A DNA stretch of 11,588 nucleotides from JAHFLQ01 sp964432465 (GCA_964432465.1 CAYSNI010000036.1:1-11588); one strand, 5' to 3'; shown: positions 1 to 5,906, counted from the first letter of the stretch. Notes: a model not told the origin generated them from the sequence alone. Made by a program: numbers and translations.

Positions 1-437
1 TGCTTCAGACGGAAATGACCTTTGGTCATCGCTATCTTCCGGTACTCCTGGTAGATACGATTCGCTTCGTTAGGATCGCCAAGAAGCATATCCAGCTTGC
101 CGGGATCCTGCTCTCTAATAAAAAGGCTGGGACGGGATCTCGCCTCAAGATCATCGCGAACCTTTTTTGAGAACTGCTTGAAGATCAGCTCCTTTGTTTG
201 GACTGCGCGAACCCAGGGGCTGAAATAAACGCCGTCAAAAGTCTTGTGAATCCTGGCGAGCGCTTTACCGGTAGCCACCGCCTGCGCGATCCCCTCCTCA
301 CTCAACCTCGTCATCAGGTTTGACAGTCCGATCATCTTTTCCGGCACTTCCATCTTACCGGTACGACAGGCTTTCGCGATCTTGTTCCAATCGGTTTCAC
401 CGTGTCGGACAATCACCAGCTTTTGAGGCTGACCCAT
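1..437 (-). CDS. Histidine phosphatase family protein (phosphoglycerate mutase-like), 3' end beyond window
   Basis: The reading frame opens at ATG 437-435 on the minus strand and stays open for 145 codons to the left edge, so the C-terminus is missing. The N-terminus reads MGQPQKLVIVRHGETDWN: an RHGE motif, whose histidine is the phospho-acceptor of the histidine phosphatase (PGAM-like) superfamily. Further on, FDGVYFSPWVRAVQT matches the family's second conserved block (S-P-x-x-R-A-x-Q-T), whose arginine contacts phosphate. FIREQDPG resembles the third block around the acid residue. The second catalytic histidine would lie outside the window. The start is supported by an AGGAG Shine-Dalgarno sequence at 447-443, 5 nt before the ATG. 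Substrate cannot be told: candidates are sugar phosphates, phosphoglycerate, cobalamin-type phosphates or phosphoprotein. It is divergent from the GT2 gene at 513. Confidence 0.88.
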   Translation of the reverse strand, partial: MGQPQKLVIVRHGETDWNKIAKACRTGKMEVPEKMIGLSNLMTRLSEEGIAQAVATGKALARIHKTFDGVYFSPWVRAVQTKELIFKQFSKKVRDDLEARSRPSLFIREQDPGKLDMLLGDPNEANRIYQEYRKIAMTKGHFRLK

Positions 438-464
438 GCTTTCTCCTGTCAAATTTCTAGAAAT

Positions 465-493
465 ATTTTACTATAATTTTTCTAAACAATCAA
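465..493 (-). promoter_or_regulatory. Promoter of the histidine phosphatase gene
   Basis: On the minus strand TTGATT (493-488) and TAAAAT (470-465) are separated by 17 bp, the standard sigma70-type spacing. Transcription would start near 458, giving a leader of about 20 nt that includes the AGGAG at 447-443. A perfect 10-bp palindrome, TTTCTAGAAA (454-463), covers the predicted start and could be an operator or chance. A plus-strand TATAAT also sits at 472-477 within this promoter. Confidence 0.5.
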
Positions 494-497
494 AGGC

Positions 498-506
498 TGG
501 TACTCT
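498..506 (+). promoter_or_regulatory. Extended -10 promoter for leaderless GT2 mRNA
   Basis: TGG (498-500) directly precedes TACTCT (501-506), an extended -10 pattern. Only 6 nt separate it from ATG 513, so the transcript would start at or next to the start codon. No Shine-Dalgarno sequence is present. No good -35 is visible. The TATAAT at 472-477 is an alternative -10 that would give a leader of roughly 30 nt. Confidence 0.5.
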
Positions 507-512
507 ATTCGT

Positions 513-1244
513 ATGCGTATTGTCGTTGTTACGCCTACCTATAATGAAGCACAAAATCTCCCCATTCTCGCGGAAAAGATTTTCGCGCTCAAAATCCCCG
601 ATTTGGAGCTAGTTATAGTAGACGACAACTCACCGGACGGGACGGGCAAAATTGCCGACGAACTGGCAAAAAAATATGCCTCGGCTAGCTCGGCACAAGC
701 TCCAATCCGAGTTATACATCGCTCCGGCAAGCAAGGTCTTGGCACCGCGTATATCGCCGCTTTTAAGGAAATTCTCGCGCGACAGAACGGATTAGAACTG
801 ATCATTCAGATAGACGCGGATCTTTCGCACGACCCCGCCGCTATTCCGGCGATGTTGGAAAAAATCAAAAATTGCGACCTCGTCCTCGGCTCGCGATATA
901 TTCCGGGCGGCAACACTGAAAACTGGGAGCTCATCAGAAAGCTAGTCAGCCGCTTCGGTAATCTGTATGCCCGCGCCGTACTCTGGCTTCCCTACCGCGA
1001 CCTCACTGGCGGATTCAAATGTTTTCGTCGGCAGATTCTGGAAAATATCGACTTAAACTCGATCAGCTCGGCGGGCTATAATTTCCAAATTGAAATGACT
1101 TATCGGGCCCATCAGAAAAAATTTAGAATTCAAGAATTGCCGATAATCTTCACTGAGCGAAAAACGGGTAAATCCAAATTCAATCTGATGATTATGCTGG
1201 AGGCCTTCTGGAAGGTTCTATTACTTCGTCTGCGCGGGCGCTAA
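513..1244 (+). CDS. Polyprenol monophosphomannose synthase-like glycosyltransferase (GT2, DPM1 type)
   Basis: A 243-residue soluble GT2 enzyme, close to the usual DPM1-type length. It transfers a sugar, typically mannose from GDP-mannose, to a polyprenyl phosphate at the cytoplasmic membrane face. Visible motifs in order: PTYNE (8-12), VDDNSPDGT (36-44), RSGKQGLGTAY (70-80), the metal-binding IDADLSHDP (100-108), GSRYIPGG (126-133), DLTGGFKCFRR, and near the C-terminus FTERKTGKSKF. These are the signature blocks of dolichol-phosphate mannosyltransferases rather than generic GT2 enzymes. No C-terminal transmembrane domain is seen, unlike GtrB/ArnC relatives. The loop after residue 54 carries ASASSAQ, encoded by a degenerate small repeat (678-701). 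The 3' end overlaps the convergent DUF2079 gene by 24 bp. The neighbouring GT-C gene (2660) is a natural user of the lipid-linked product. The exact sugar is inferred. Confidence 0.9.
   Translation: MRIVVVTPTYNEAQNLPILAEKIFALKIPDLELVIVDDNSPDGTGKIADELAKKYASASSAQAPIRVIHRSGKQGLGTAYIAAFKEILARQNGLELIIQIDADLSHDPAAIPAMLEKIKNCDLVLGSRYIPGGNTENWELIRKLVSRFGNLYARAVLWLPYRDLTGGFKCFRRQILENIDLNSISSAGYNFQIEMTYRAHQKKFRIQELPIIFTERKTGKSKFNLMIMLEAFWKVLLLRLRGR
678..701 (+). repeat. Degenerate in-frame copy of a small dispersed repeat (SASSxQ-encoding)
   Basis: This 24-bp stretch inside the GT2 gene matches 17 of 24 positions of the element at 6460-6483 and is read in the same frame, giving ASASSAQA. It sits in a variable surface loop between the DDNSPDGT and RxGKxGLGTAY motifs, where an insertion would be tolerated. 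The match is imperfect, so common origin is likely but not certain. Confidence 0.45.
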
Positions 1245-2636
1245 AGAAAACTTGTTATTCATAAGGACGATGTAGCGATTATCAAACATCTGCGCCTTAT
1301 AAATTCCGGTTTTCAAGTAGTTGTCTAGATATTCCTGAAACTTCTTCTGATTTTCAAATCCAAAAGAATCCGCTCCGTCAATAATAATAAAATCCGGCGG
1401 AAACGTTTCGCTGTTCAATGCCCAAACGTATTCCCGGTGCGCGAGATGAGGCACCAGATTAGTATTCGCCGCTACCGAAACTCCCGGCGGCACCAATCTA
1501 ATTAAATTTCTATAAGCCGCCCGCTTTGGCGTGTCCGTAAAATAACTGACCGGAAATGAGGCGAGACCAATCGGTGAACGCGCGAAAAAGCTCAGCATCG
1601 CAAGTAAAATCAACACCCAGCTAATCGCCTTATCCTTCTTCGGCCACCGCGCCAATACTTTTTTCAAACCAAAGATCGCCCCCACAAAAATCGCCGGGAT
1701 TAAAATCGCGTCATAGTGATAAAGCCCGCTGAATTGAAACTGATATTTAGTAAGCAGATTCTCCGGAATACCCGGCAATAAGAGGATGAGCGACGGCCAA
1801 GAAACCAGTGACAAAAAACCCACGGGCAAGAAGAGCCAGAAAATATAACTCGCCTTCGGCCCGGTCAAAATCGTCTTGCCGAGCAAAAGCGGATTAGTCA
1901 CCACATTTTTTACTACCTCGGTCGGCGTCGCGCCCAGATTAGCGTAACGATCCAAACGAAGCGCTCCGCCACCCAAAGCGGGCATGAACACTTTCAACGC
2001 TAGCAAAAAATAAACTAGCGCGATTACTGCAATCGGCAAGCCGACCTTCCAGTGTTTTTTTATCATAAGATACACGCCGACGAACATTACCGCGAGAATC
2101 GCGTCCTCCTTCATACTGGCCGCGAGCGCGAGAAATACCGTCATCCAGCCCCATCTTTTTTCTTCCAGAAAATACAGCGCCGCCAGCATTAGCGGCACAA
2201 AAAAAGTAATCTCATGAAAATCATAGAAATTACTCCAATGGAGCGCCGGGTATAAAAGATACATACCCGCAATCAATAATGGCCACCGGCCCTCCAATTT
2301 ACGCCTCGCCAGTAAAAATAATGGCCAGGCGCCAAGCGCCAGCGCTAGGGTCTGGACCAGCAATAGATAGTAGGGACTTTGAAAGATCACATATCCGGGT
2401 ACTAGCAAATAAAGTCCCGGGCTAAAATGCAGTCCGAGATGATTGCGCACTTGTTCTAAATTATTCACTAAACCTCGCCCTTCGGAAGCATTCCAAAAAG
2501 ACTGCGCGAACGCCGCCAAATCCCAGGTCTGGGTATCAAAATTGTAATGCCGGAGTCCGGTCATCAGACCGAAGATTACGACATAGGCCCCAATCATAAT
2601 CCACAGCCATTGCCGGTCGGCCATTTTGGTAAACAT
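1221..2636 (-). CDS. DUF2079 family polytopic membrane protein
   Basis: A 471-residue protein with many hydrophobic segments, beginning with a membrane helix at about residues 12-31 and ending in a soluble tail. The N-terminal third carries the DUF2079 pattern: W-D-L-A-x-F-x-Q, then NHLGLHFSPGLYLLVPGYVI, followed by S-P-x-x-L-L-L-V-Q. The family is uncharacterised but resembles GT-C glycosyltransferases in topology, with polar D/H/E residues in the first outside loop (here around FDTQTWDLAAF and NHLGLHFSP). A role as a lipid-linked sugar transferase would fit between the GT2 synthase and the GT-C gene, but that is inference. The start at 2636 is preferred over the ATG 12 nt inside because a -10 element lies 6 nt upstream. 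Its TAA (1223-1221) lies inside the GT2 gene, a 24-bp tail-to-tail overlap. Confidence 0.85.
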   Translation of the reverse strand: MFTKMADRQWLWIMIGAYVVIFGLMTGLRHYNFDTQTWDLAAFAQSFWNASEGRGLVNNLEQVRNHLGLHFSPGLYLLVPGYVIFQSPYYLLLVQTLALALGAWPLFLLARRKLEGRWPLLIAGMYLLYPALHWSNFYDFHEITFFVPLMLAALYFLEEKRWGWMTVFLALAASMKEDAILAVMFVGVYLMIKKHWKVGLPIAVIALVYFLLALKVFMPALGGGALRLDRYANLGATPTEVVKNVVTNPLLLGKTILTGPKASYIFWLFLPVGFLSLVSWPSLILLLPGIPENLLTKYQFQFSGLYHYDAILIPAIFVGAIFGLKKVLARWPKKDKAISWVLILLAMLSFFARSPIGLASFPVSYFTDTPKRAAYRNLIRLVPPGVSVAANTNLVPHLAHREYVWALNSETFPPDFIIIDGADSFGFENQKKFQEYLDNYLKTGIYKAQMFDNRYIVLMNNKFSLAPAQTK

Positions 2637-2642
2637 AATTTT

Positions 2643-2648
2643 ATTCTA
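2643..2648 (-). promoter_or_regulatory. -10 element for leaderless DUF2079 mRNA
   Basis: TAGAAT (2648-2643, minus strand) ends 6 nt before ATG 2636. There is no Shine-Dalgarno sequence and no convincing -35. It shares 2 bp with the opposing -10 at 2647-2652, so polymerase should not occupy both at once. Confidence 0.45.
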
Positions 2649-2652
2649 CACT
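2647..2652 (+). promoter_or_regulatory. -10 element for leaderless GT-C mRNA
   Basis: TACACT (2647-2652) is followed by 7 nt and ATG 2660. No Shine-Dalgarno sequence precedes the ATG. The -35 region would lie in the first codons of the divergent DUF2079 gene and is weak. It overlaps the minus-strand TAGAAT by 2 bp. Confidence 0.45.
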
Positions 2653-2659
2653 AGAACTA

Positions 2660-4315
2660 ATGAAGAAGAACTATATCCTACTGGCGATTCTCGTTGCCGC
2701 CACCCTGCTCCGCATCTTCAATCTCGGTGCCGGCGACATTACTGGCAGTGATGAGGTTTTTTACGCCTTTCGCGCGATCGGTCCTTTAGATTTTGATAAC
2801 GCGCCCAATCAGACCACGCCACTGGAGTGGACCGACCCCAACATACCTAGCTGGACAAAGATTGCCATGCACGATCACCCGCTGCTGGTCTTTCTCGTCC
2901 AACATTTTTCGATGGCAATATTTGGAGAAAATAATTTTGGTTTCCGCTTTCCTTCGGCACTCCTCGGTATCGTCTCGGTGTATCTGGTCTATCTGATTGC
3001 AAAAAAACTGTTTTCGGAAAATGCCGGTTTGATTGCCGCCGCCTTGACCGCCGTCACAGTAAATAACGTGTACATTTCCCGTTTAGGCATTCAGGAATCT
3101 TACGTGATCTTCTTCCTGCTTTTAGCATCATATCTCTTTCTGCGAGCCCTCGAAAAACCTCAATTCTTCCTCTGGGTCGGCGCCACACTTGGTCTGGCTT
3201 TTCTTACTAAATACATCACCTTTATCGCCGTGCCAATCTTTATCACCTACCTGGTTTTATTCCGTCGCGACGTATTCCGAAAGAAACATTTTTGGCTTGG
3301 CGTACTGCTAACCGCGATTGTGGCGAGTCCAATTCTTATCTATAACTTCCAACTTTACGACGCTTTCGGTCATTTTGACTTTCAATTCTCATTTATCTTT
3401 GGTCAGAATCCCGAAGTCTGGCAGTCGGCCCCAGGCAAAGAACAAATCGGCTCCCTAGGCGATCGTCTTCGAAACTTTATTCCTAATCTTCTCGTCACAA
3501 ATTCCTGGATTTTTCTTAGTCTCGCCGCAACTACACTTATCTATTTCGCAATTTTATTTTTCAAAAAAACAACCAACGCCATTTTTAAAGAAAAGGCGTT
3601 CATTGATATCGCCCTCGTCTGGTTCGTAATCCTGATTTTATTTATCGGTCCCTCCTTCCGATTCTTAACTCTCCTCACGCCGTTTTTGGCAATAAAAATT
3701 GCCGCGGCCGCTAATTCACTAAAAAAACTTCCTTTGGTCCTGCTCGGCCTTATTCTTATTTTGGAAGTCGCCTACACTAAAAACACCTTAATCTTCAGCT
3801 ACCCGATCGGACCTCAGTTCTGGGCCTGGTCGCAAGCGCGTTTTGATTCCTACAACTGGGGGCACAACGAACTAGAAGATTATTTTACGAAAGAACTGGC
3901 CGGAAAGTATCCTCTTTTAAGTTTTGATAGTAAGTACCAGTTCCTGCAAAATCTCAAAAATGAGAATAATAAGAAGTTACAGGACAAAGGCTACGAGCCC
4001 TATGACGCGATGATTGTTTATGATCCCACCATTTCTAGCGCCTCCCAACTCTGGACGCTGGATCGCCGCCAGATCTATTACGGCTGGCCGGTCACGACTG
4101 CCGACCTTCTCAATCCTCAGGCTTTCGTTGACGCCGGAATCCATAACTACTATTTGGTTATCCCGGACAAGGCAGTTCCTCAGCGAAAAAATACCACCAT
4201 CAGCCAGAATACGCTTACCGTTGAGAATAACCTCCTGAAAGCCGGCGCTCAGCCGATTTTAATTAAAAATAAGCGCGGCGAGACGGCTTTTCGTGTGTAT
4301 AAGTTCAATCTTTAA
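2660..4315 (+). CDS. PMT/ArnT-type GT-C glycosyltransferase (PMT_2-like)
   Basis: A 551-residue integral membrane enzyme. Helix 1 (about 5-22) is followed by an outside loop with GSDEVFYAFRA, in which D31-E32 match the acidic pair used as catalytic base in PMT/ArnT GT-C enzymes. HDHPLLVFL (71-79) and FGFRFPSALLGIVSVYLVYLIAKKLF match the conserved second and third blocks of PMT_2 proteins. Further hydrophobic segments run to about residue 370, followed by a soluble C-terminal region. The family takes a sugar from polyprenyl phosphate and places it on proteins, lipids or cell-wall polymers outside the membrane. The GT2 gene at 513 would supply the donor. Acceptor unknown. Expression is probably leaderless. 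The next gene begins 86 nt downstream with its own promoter. Confidence 0.87.
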   Translation: MKKNYILLAILVAATLLRIFNLGAGDITGSDEVFYAFRAIGPLDFDNAPNQTTPLEWTDPNIPSWTKIAMHDHPLLVFLVQHFSMAIFGENNFGFRFPSALLGIVSVYLVYLIAKKLFSENAGLIAAALTAVTVNNVYISRLGIQESYVIFFLLLASYLFLRALEKPQFFLWVGATLGLAFLTKYITFIAVPIFITYLVLFRRDVFRKKHFWLGVLLTAIVASPILIYNFQLYDAFGHFDFQFSFIFGQNPEVWQSAPGKEQIGSLGDRLRNFIPNLLVTNSWIFLSLAATTLIYFAILFFKKTTNAIFKEKAFIDIALVWFVILILFIGPSFRFLTLLTPFLAIKIAAAANSLKKLPLVLLGLILILEVAYTKNTLIFSYPIGPQFWAWSQARFDSYNWGHNELEDYFTKELAGKYPLLSFDSKYQFLQNLKNENNKKLQDKGYEPYDAMIVYDPTISSASQLWTLDRRQIYYGWPVTTADLLNPQAFVDAGIHNYYLVIPDKAVPQRKNTTISQNTLTVENNLLKAGAQPILIKNKRGETAFRVYKFNL

Positions 4316-4328
4316 AAATTATCCTAAA

Positions 4329-4337
4329 TGGTATAAT
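4329..4337 (+). promoter_or_regulatory. Extended -10 promoter of the DUF4383-like gene
   Basis: TGG (4329-4331) plus TATAAT (4332-4337) is an exact extended -10. The string AAATGGTATAAT recurs before the cupredoxin gene (7415-7426). Here the ATG lies about 64 nt further on, so this transcript has a leader of roughly 58 nt, unlike its neighbours. Confidence 0.6.
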
Positions 4338-4350
4338 TAATTTCGGTAAC

Positions 4351-4374
4351 TTTTAGTCCGCTTTCGGACTGGAA
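4351..4374 (+). other. Hairpin in the 5' leader of the DUF4383-like gene
   Basis: AGTCCG (4355-4360) and CGGACT (4365-4370) pair perfectly around a CTTT loop. Two U-G and two U-A pairs extend the stem to 4351-4374. No U-run follows, so it is not a terminator. The purine stretch GGAAAGG (4371-4377) is partly buried at its base but is too far from ATG 4402 to be a normal Shine-Dalgarno sequence. It could stabilise the mRNA 5' end or be a small regulatory leader. Confidence 0.45.
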
Positions 4375-4401
4375 AGGTCGAGTAAAAATCAGTTTATTAA
4401 A

Positions 4402-4794
4402 ATGAATCCAAAACAATTTCTCCAAGTCGGCGGCGTCGTCCTACTTTTGGTGGGAATCCTTGGTTTCGCGGGTATTATCGGTCCTACTGCTGAACAGTCT
4501 ATCTTCGGCAGTGCTTGGGTCTTTGATAACGGTGAAAACTGGGCTCACGCAGTGTTGGGCGTAGTCGGTCTTTTGGCCTCCTTCTTGTTTAGCGCGAACT
4601 ACCAAAGATTGCTGGTAAAAGTCTTGGGCTGGGTCGGTCTCCTTATCGGACTGTATAGTCTGTTTATCAGCACTAACTTCCTCGGATCCATGCTCCAGAA
4701 CCCGCTAGATACTCTGTTGCACTTTGCGGTTGGCGGCTGGGCTTTATGGGCTTCCAAAGGAGGCCGGTCCTCGTCCTCCGGTATGATGCAATAG
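4402..4794 (+). CDS. Small DUF4383-like four-helix membrane protein
   Basis: A 130-residue protein with four hydrophobic segments: about 7-27, 47-65, 72-90 and 100-117. ENWAHAVLGVVGLLASF resembles the N-x-x-H-x-x-x-G-x-x-G block of DUF4383, and the last helix contains LLHFAVGGWALW, a second H-x-x-x-G pattern. The short tail is glycine- and serine-rich and ends in GMMQ. Function is unknown. No Shine-Dalgarno sequence is seen before the ATG (TTTATTAAAATG), although the transcript seems to have a leader with a hairpin. The structured RNA region begins within 20 nt of its TAG. Family assignment is by pattern recall. Confidence 0.7.
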   Translation: MNPKQFLQVGGVVLLLVGILGFAGIIGPTAEQSIFGSAWVFDNGENWAHAVLGVVGLLASFLFSANYQRLLVKVLGWVGLLIGLYSLFISTNFLGSMLQNPLDTLLHFAVGGWALWASKGGRSSSSGMMQ

Positions 4795-4802
4795 GTCTAA
4801 AT

Positions 4803-4808
4803 TATACA
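4803..4808 (+). promoter_or_regulatory. Putative -10 element of the structured RNA
   Basis: TATACA (4803-4808) lies 9 nt after the TAG of the DUF4383-like gene. Transcription would begin near 4813-4816, at the start of the strand that pairs with the 3' end of the RNA. No clear -35 or TGn extension is seen, so the RNA could also be cut from a readthrough transcript. Confidence 0.35.
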
Positions 4809-4812
4809 AAAA

Positions 4813-4977
4813 CTGCCCTGCGCGAGCCAGGTGGTGAATCGAGCACCGTTCAGTCCGTTTTTCTCAACGCAACATAGTATTCGCAAATGTGAGGTTTGCA
4901 AATATTACGTTGCCCAAAGAGAAGCGACTAGAAAACGGAAGTGCTCGATCTACTAGCCTGGTGAGGGGGCGGTTTTT
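4813..4977 (+). ncRNA. Candidate structured non-coding RNA of about 165 nt, rod-like fold, family not identified
   Basis: No credible gene fills the 205 nt between 4795 and 4999, but the sequence folds end to end. Helices from the base: CTGCCC (4813-4818) with GGGCGG (4967-4972); CCAGG (4827-4831) with CCTGG (4957-4961); ATCGAGCAC (4838-4846) with GTGCTCGAT (4941-4949), a perfect 9 bp; CCGTTTT (4855-4861) with AAAACGG (4932-4938); CTC (4863-4865) with GAG (4919-4921); and an apical hairpin 4869-4887/4895-4913 with 17 of 19 positions paired and a 7-nt loop. A T5 tract follows the basal stem, as in an intrinsic terminator. The unbranched rod and length recall 6S RNA, but there is no single large central bubble and I recognise no family sequence. 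RNase P, tmRNA and SRP core motifs are absent. A duplicated CCGTT (4846-4850 and 4855-4859) offers two alternative partners for AACGG (4934-4938). Confidence 0.6.
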
Positions 4978-4980
4978 GTT
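4967..4980 (+). terminator. 3' arm and U-tract ending the structured RNA
   Basis: GGGCGG (4967-4972) pairs with CTGCCC (4813-4818) at the base of the RNA and is followed by TTTTTGTT. This is terminator-like, although the stem closes over a 148-nt insert rather than a short loop. At the DNA level, five A (4808-4812) and CA before them are also complementary to the T-tract. The gpsA-like promoter begins 5 nt later. Confidence 0.45.
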
Positions 4981-4984
4981 TTCT

Positions 4985-4993
4985 TGCTATACT
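4985..4993 (+). promoter_or_regulatory. Extended -10 promoter for leaderless gpsA-like mRNA
   Basis: TGC (4985-4987) plus TATACT (4988-4993), then 6 nt and ATG 5000. No Shine-Dalgarno sequence. The -35 position falls in the G-rich 3' arm of the structured RNA and is not recognisable, so the extended -10 must carry recognition. This promoter fixes the start at 5000 rather than at an in-frame upstream ATG at 4889. Confidence 0.55.
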
Positions 4994-4999
4994 GCATTA

Positions 5000-5887
5000 A
5001 TGAAAGTGACGATTATTGGTGGCGGAAAAATCGGGAGCGCGCTAGCAAAGATTATTGAAACAGCTGTTACTTCCACATCCGTCTGGGACATTGATTCAAA
5101 AAAGATCCGAGGTGAATCGGAACTATCCGCGGCAGTCGCGGAAGCTGATCTTTTATTTTTGTGTATCCCTTCTTGGGCCCACTTTGAAGTTCTCCAAAAT
5201 CTTAAGCCCATTCTCCAAAAAAATACCCAGATTGTTTCGCTCGCCAAAGGAATGGTGATGTTCGGCGCGAAGCCGATGCTAATCTTTGAGCTTCTACAGG
5301 CCAATCTACCAGCTGGTCAAGGCTTCGCGGTACTCAGCGGACCAATGATTGCCGAAGATCTCGCCCTCGGAAAGCCGTGCTCGGCCGTCCTCGCCTCAGA
5401 AAGTAAATTCGGCATTGCCAAACTCGCTCCCCTTTTCCATAAAACGAATCTTCAACTGGAACAGTCCGATGATCTTGTCGGCGTGTGCCTCGCCGGTGTG
5501 CTAAAAAATGTTTACACACTCGCGGTTGGCACCGTAGAAGGAGCCGGCTTCGCCGATCGAAGCCTGAGAGTATTAAAAGAAATGTGTCTTGATGAGATGC
5601 TTCGGGTGGGCGTACGCCTAGGCGCGAAAGCAAAAACGATGAAAGGCCTCGCCGGCCGAGAAGATTTTTTGATTACCGTAGAAAGTAAATTTTCTCACAA
5701 CCGCCGCGCCGGCATGGAGATCGGGCAGTACGGCTCCACCGAACTTCGGAGCGAGGGTATGGCCTCCTTAGAGGCCATCGCGAAACGGCTGGGTAAAGCC
5801 GAGGATGCGCCGATATTTTCCGCTCTCCGCGACATTGTTAATCAGTTAACTACTGCTCGGGAAGCGTTCAAAGATATTTTGAGATAG
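5000..5887 (+). CDS. gpsA: NAD(P)-dependent glycerol-3-phosphate dehydrogenase-like protein
   Basis: A 295-residue enzyme of the GpsA fold, which reduces dihydroxyacetone phosphate to sn-glycerol 3-phosphate for phospholipid synthesis. The N-terminal Rossmann motif is IIGGGKIGSA (5-14). Further family blocks are SLAKGM (80-85), LSGPMIAED (112-120), GVCLAGVLKNVYTLAVG (161-177) with the expected catalytic Lys169, and GLAGREDFLITVESKFSHNRRAG (216-238), equivalent to the G-L-G-D...S-R-N-R-R-x-G substrate-binding block. It is about 35-45 residues shorter than typical GpsA, mainly in the first half between the GxGxxG motif and the LFLCIPS strand, so substrate or cofactor preference could differ. 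An in-frame extension to 4889 was rejected because it runs through the structured RNA and past the promoter. The next gene's -35 overlaps its last codons. Confidence 0.85.
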   Translation: MKVTIIGGGKIGSALAKIIETAVTSTSVWDIDSKKIRGESELSAAVAEADLLFLCIPSWAHFEVLQNLKPILQKNTQIVSLAKGMVMFGAKPMLIFELLQANLPAGQGFAVLSGPMIAEDLALGKPCSAVLASESKFGIAKLAPLFHKTNLQLEQSDDLVGVCLAGVLKNVYTLAVGTVEGAGFADRSLRVLKEMCLDEMLRVGVRLGAKAKTMKGLAGREDFLITVESKFSHNRRAGMEIGQYGSTELRSEGMASLEAIAKRLGKAEDAPIFSALRDIVNQLTTAREAFKDILR

Positions 5888-5906
5888 CCCCTGCTTGCGC
5901 TACAAT
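5879..5906 (+). promoter_or_regulatory. Promoter for leaderless SAM-methyltransferase mRNA
   Basis: TTGAGA (5879-5884, 5 of 6 to TTGACA), 16 bp, TACAAT (5901-5906), then 7 nt and ATG 5914. The alternative ATG at 5905 overlaps the -10 itself and cannot be transcribed from this promoter, which decides the start. The -35 overlaps the last codon and stop of the gpsA-like gene. Confidence 0.6.

Noticed and set aside
4813..4977. SRP, tmRNA or RNase P RNA
   Set aside because: No GGTCAGG/GAAGCAGCC SRP core, no tRNA-like ends or tag frame, no GAGGAAAGTC block of RNase P, and the size does not fit tmRNA or RNase P.
4806..4979. Miniature inverted-repeat transposable element
   Set aside because: The ends are near-perfect inverted repeats at the DNA level, but no target-site duplication is visible, and the nested internal helices plus T-tract fit a terminated RNA better. 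Not excluded without a search for further copies.
4889..4999. In-frame N-terminal extension of the gpsA-like gene
   Set aside because: It would run through the structured RNA, its T-tract and the TGC-TATACT promoter, and it adds 37 residues before the GxGxxG motif, which normally starts at the N-terminus.
5334..5633. Minus-strand open frame inside the gpsA-like gene
   Set aside because: Low-complexity Arg-rich shadow with no family resemblance, lying opposite a conserved enzyme.
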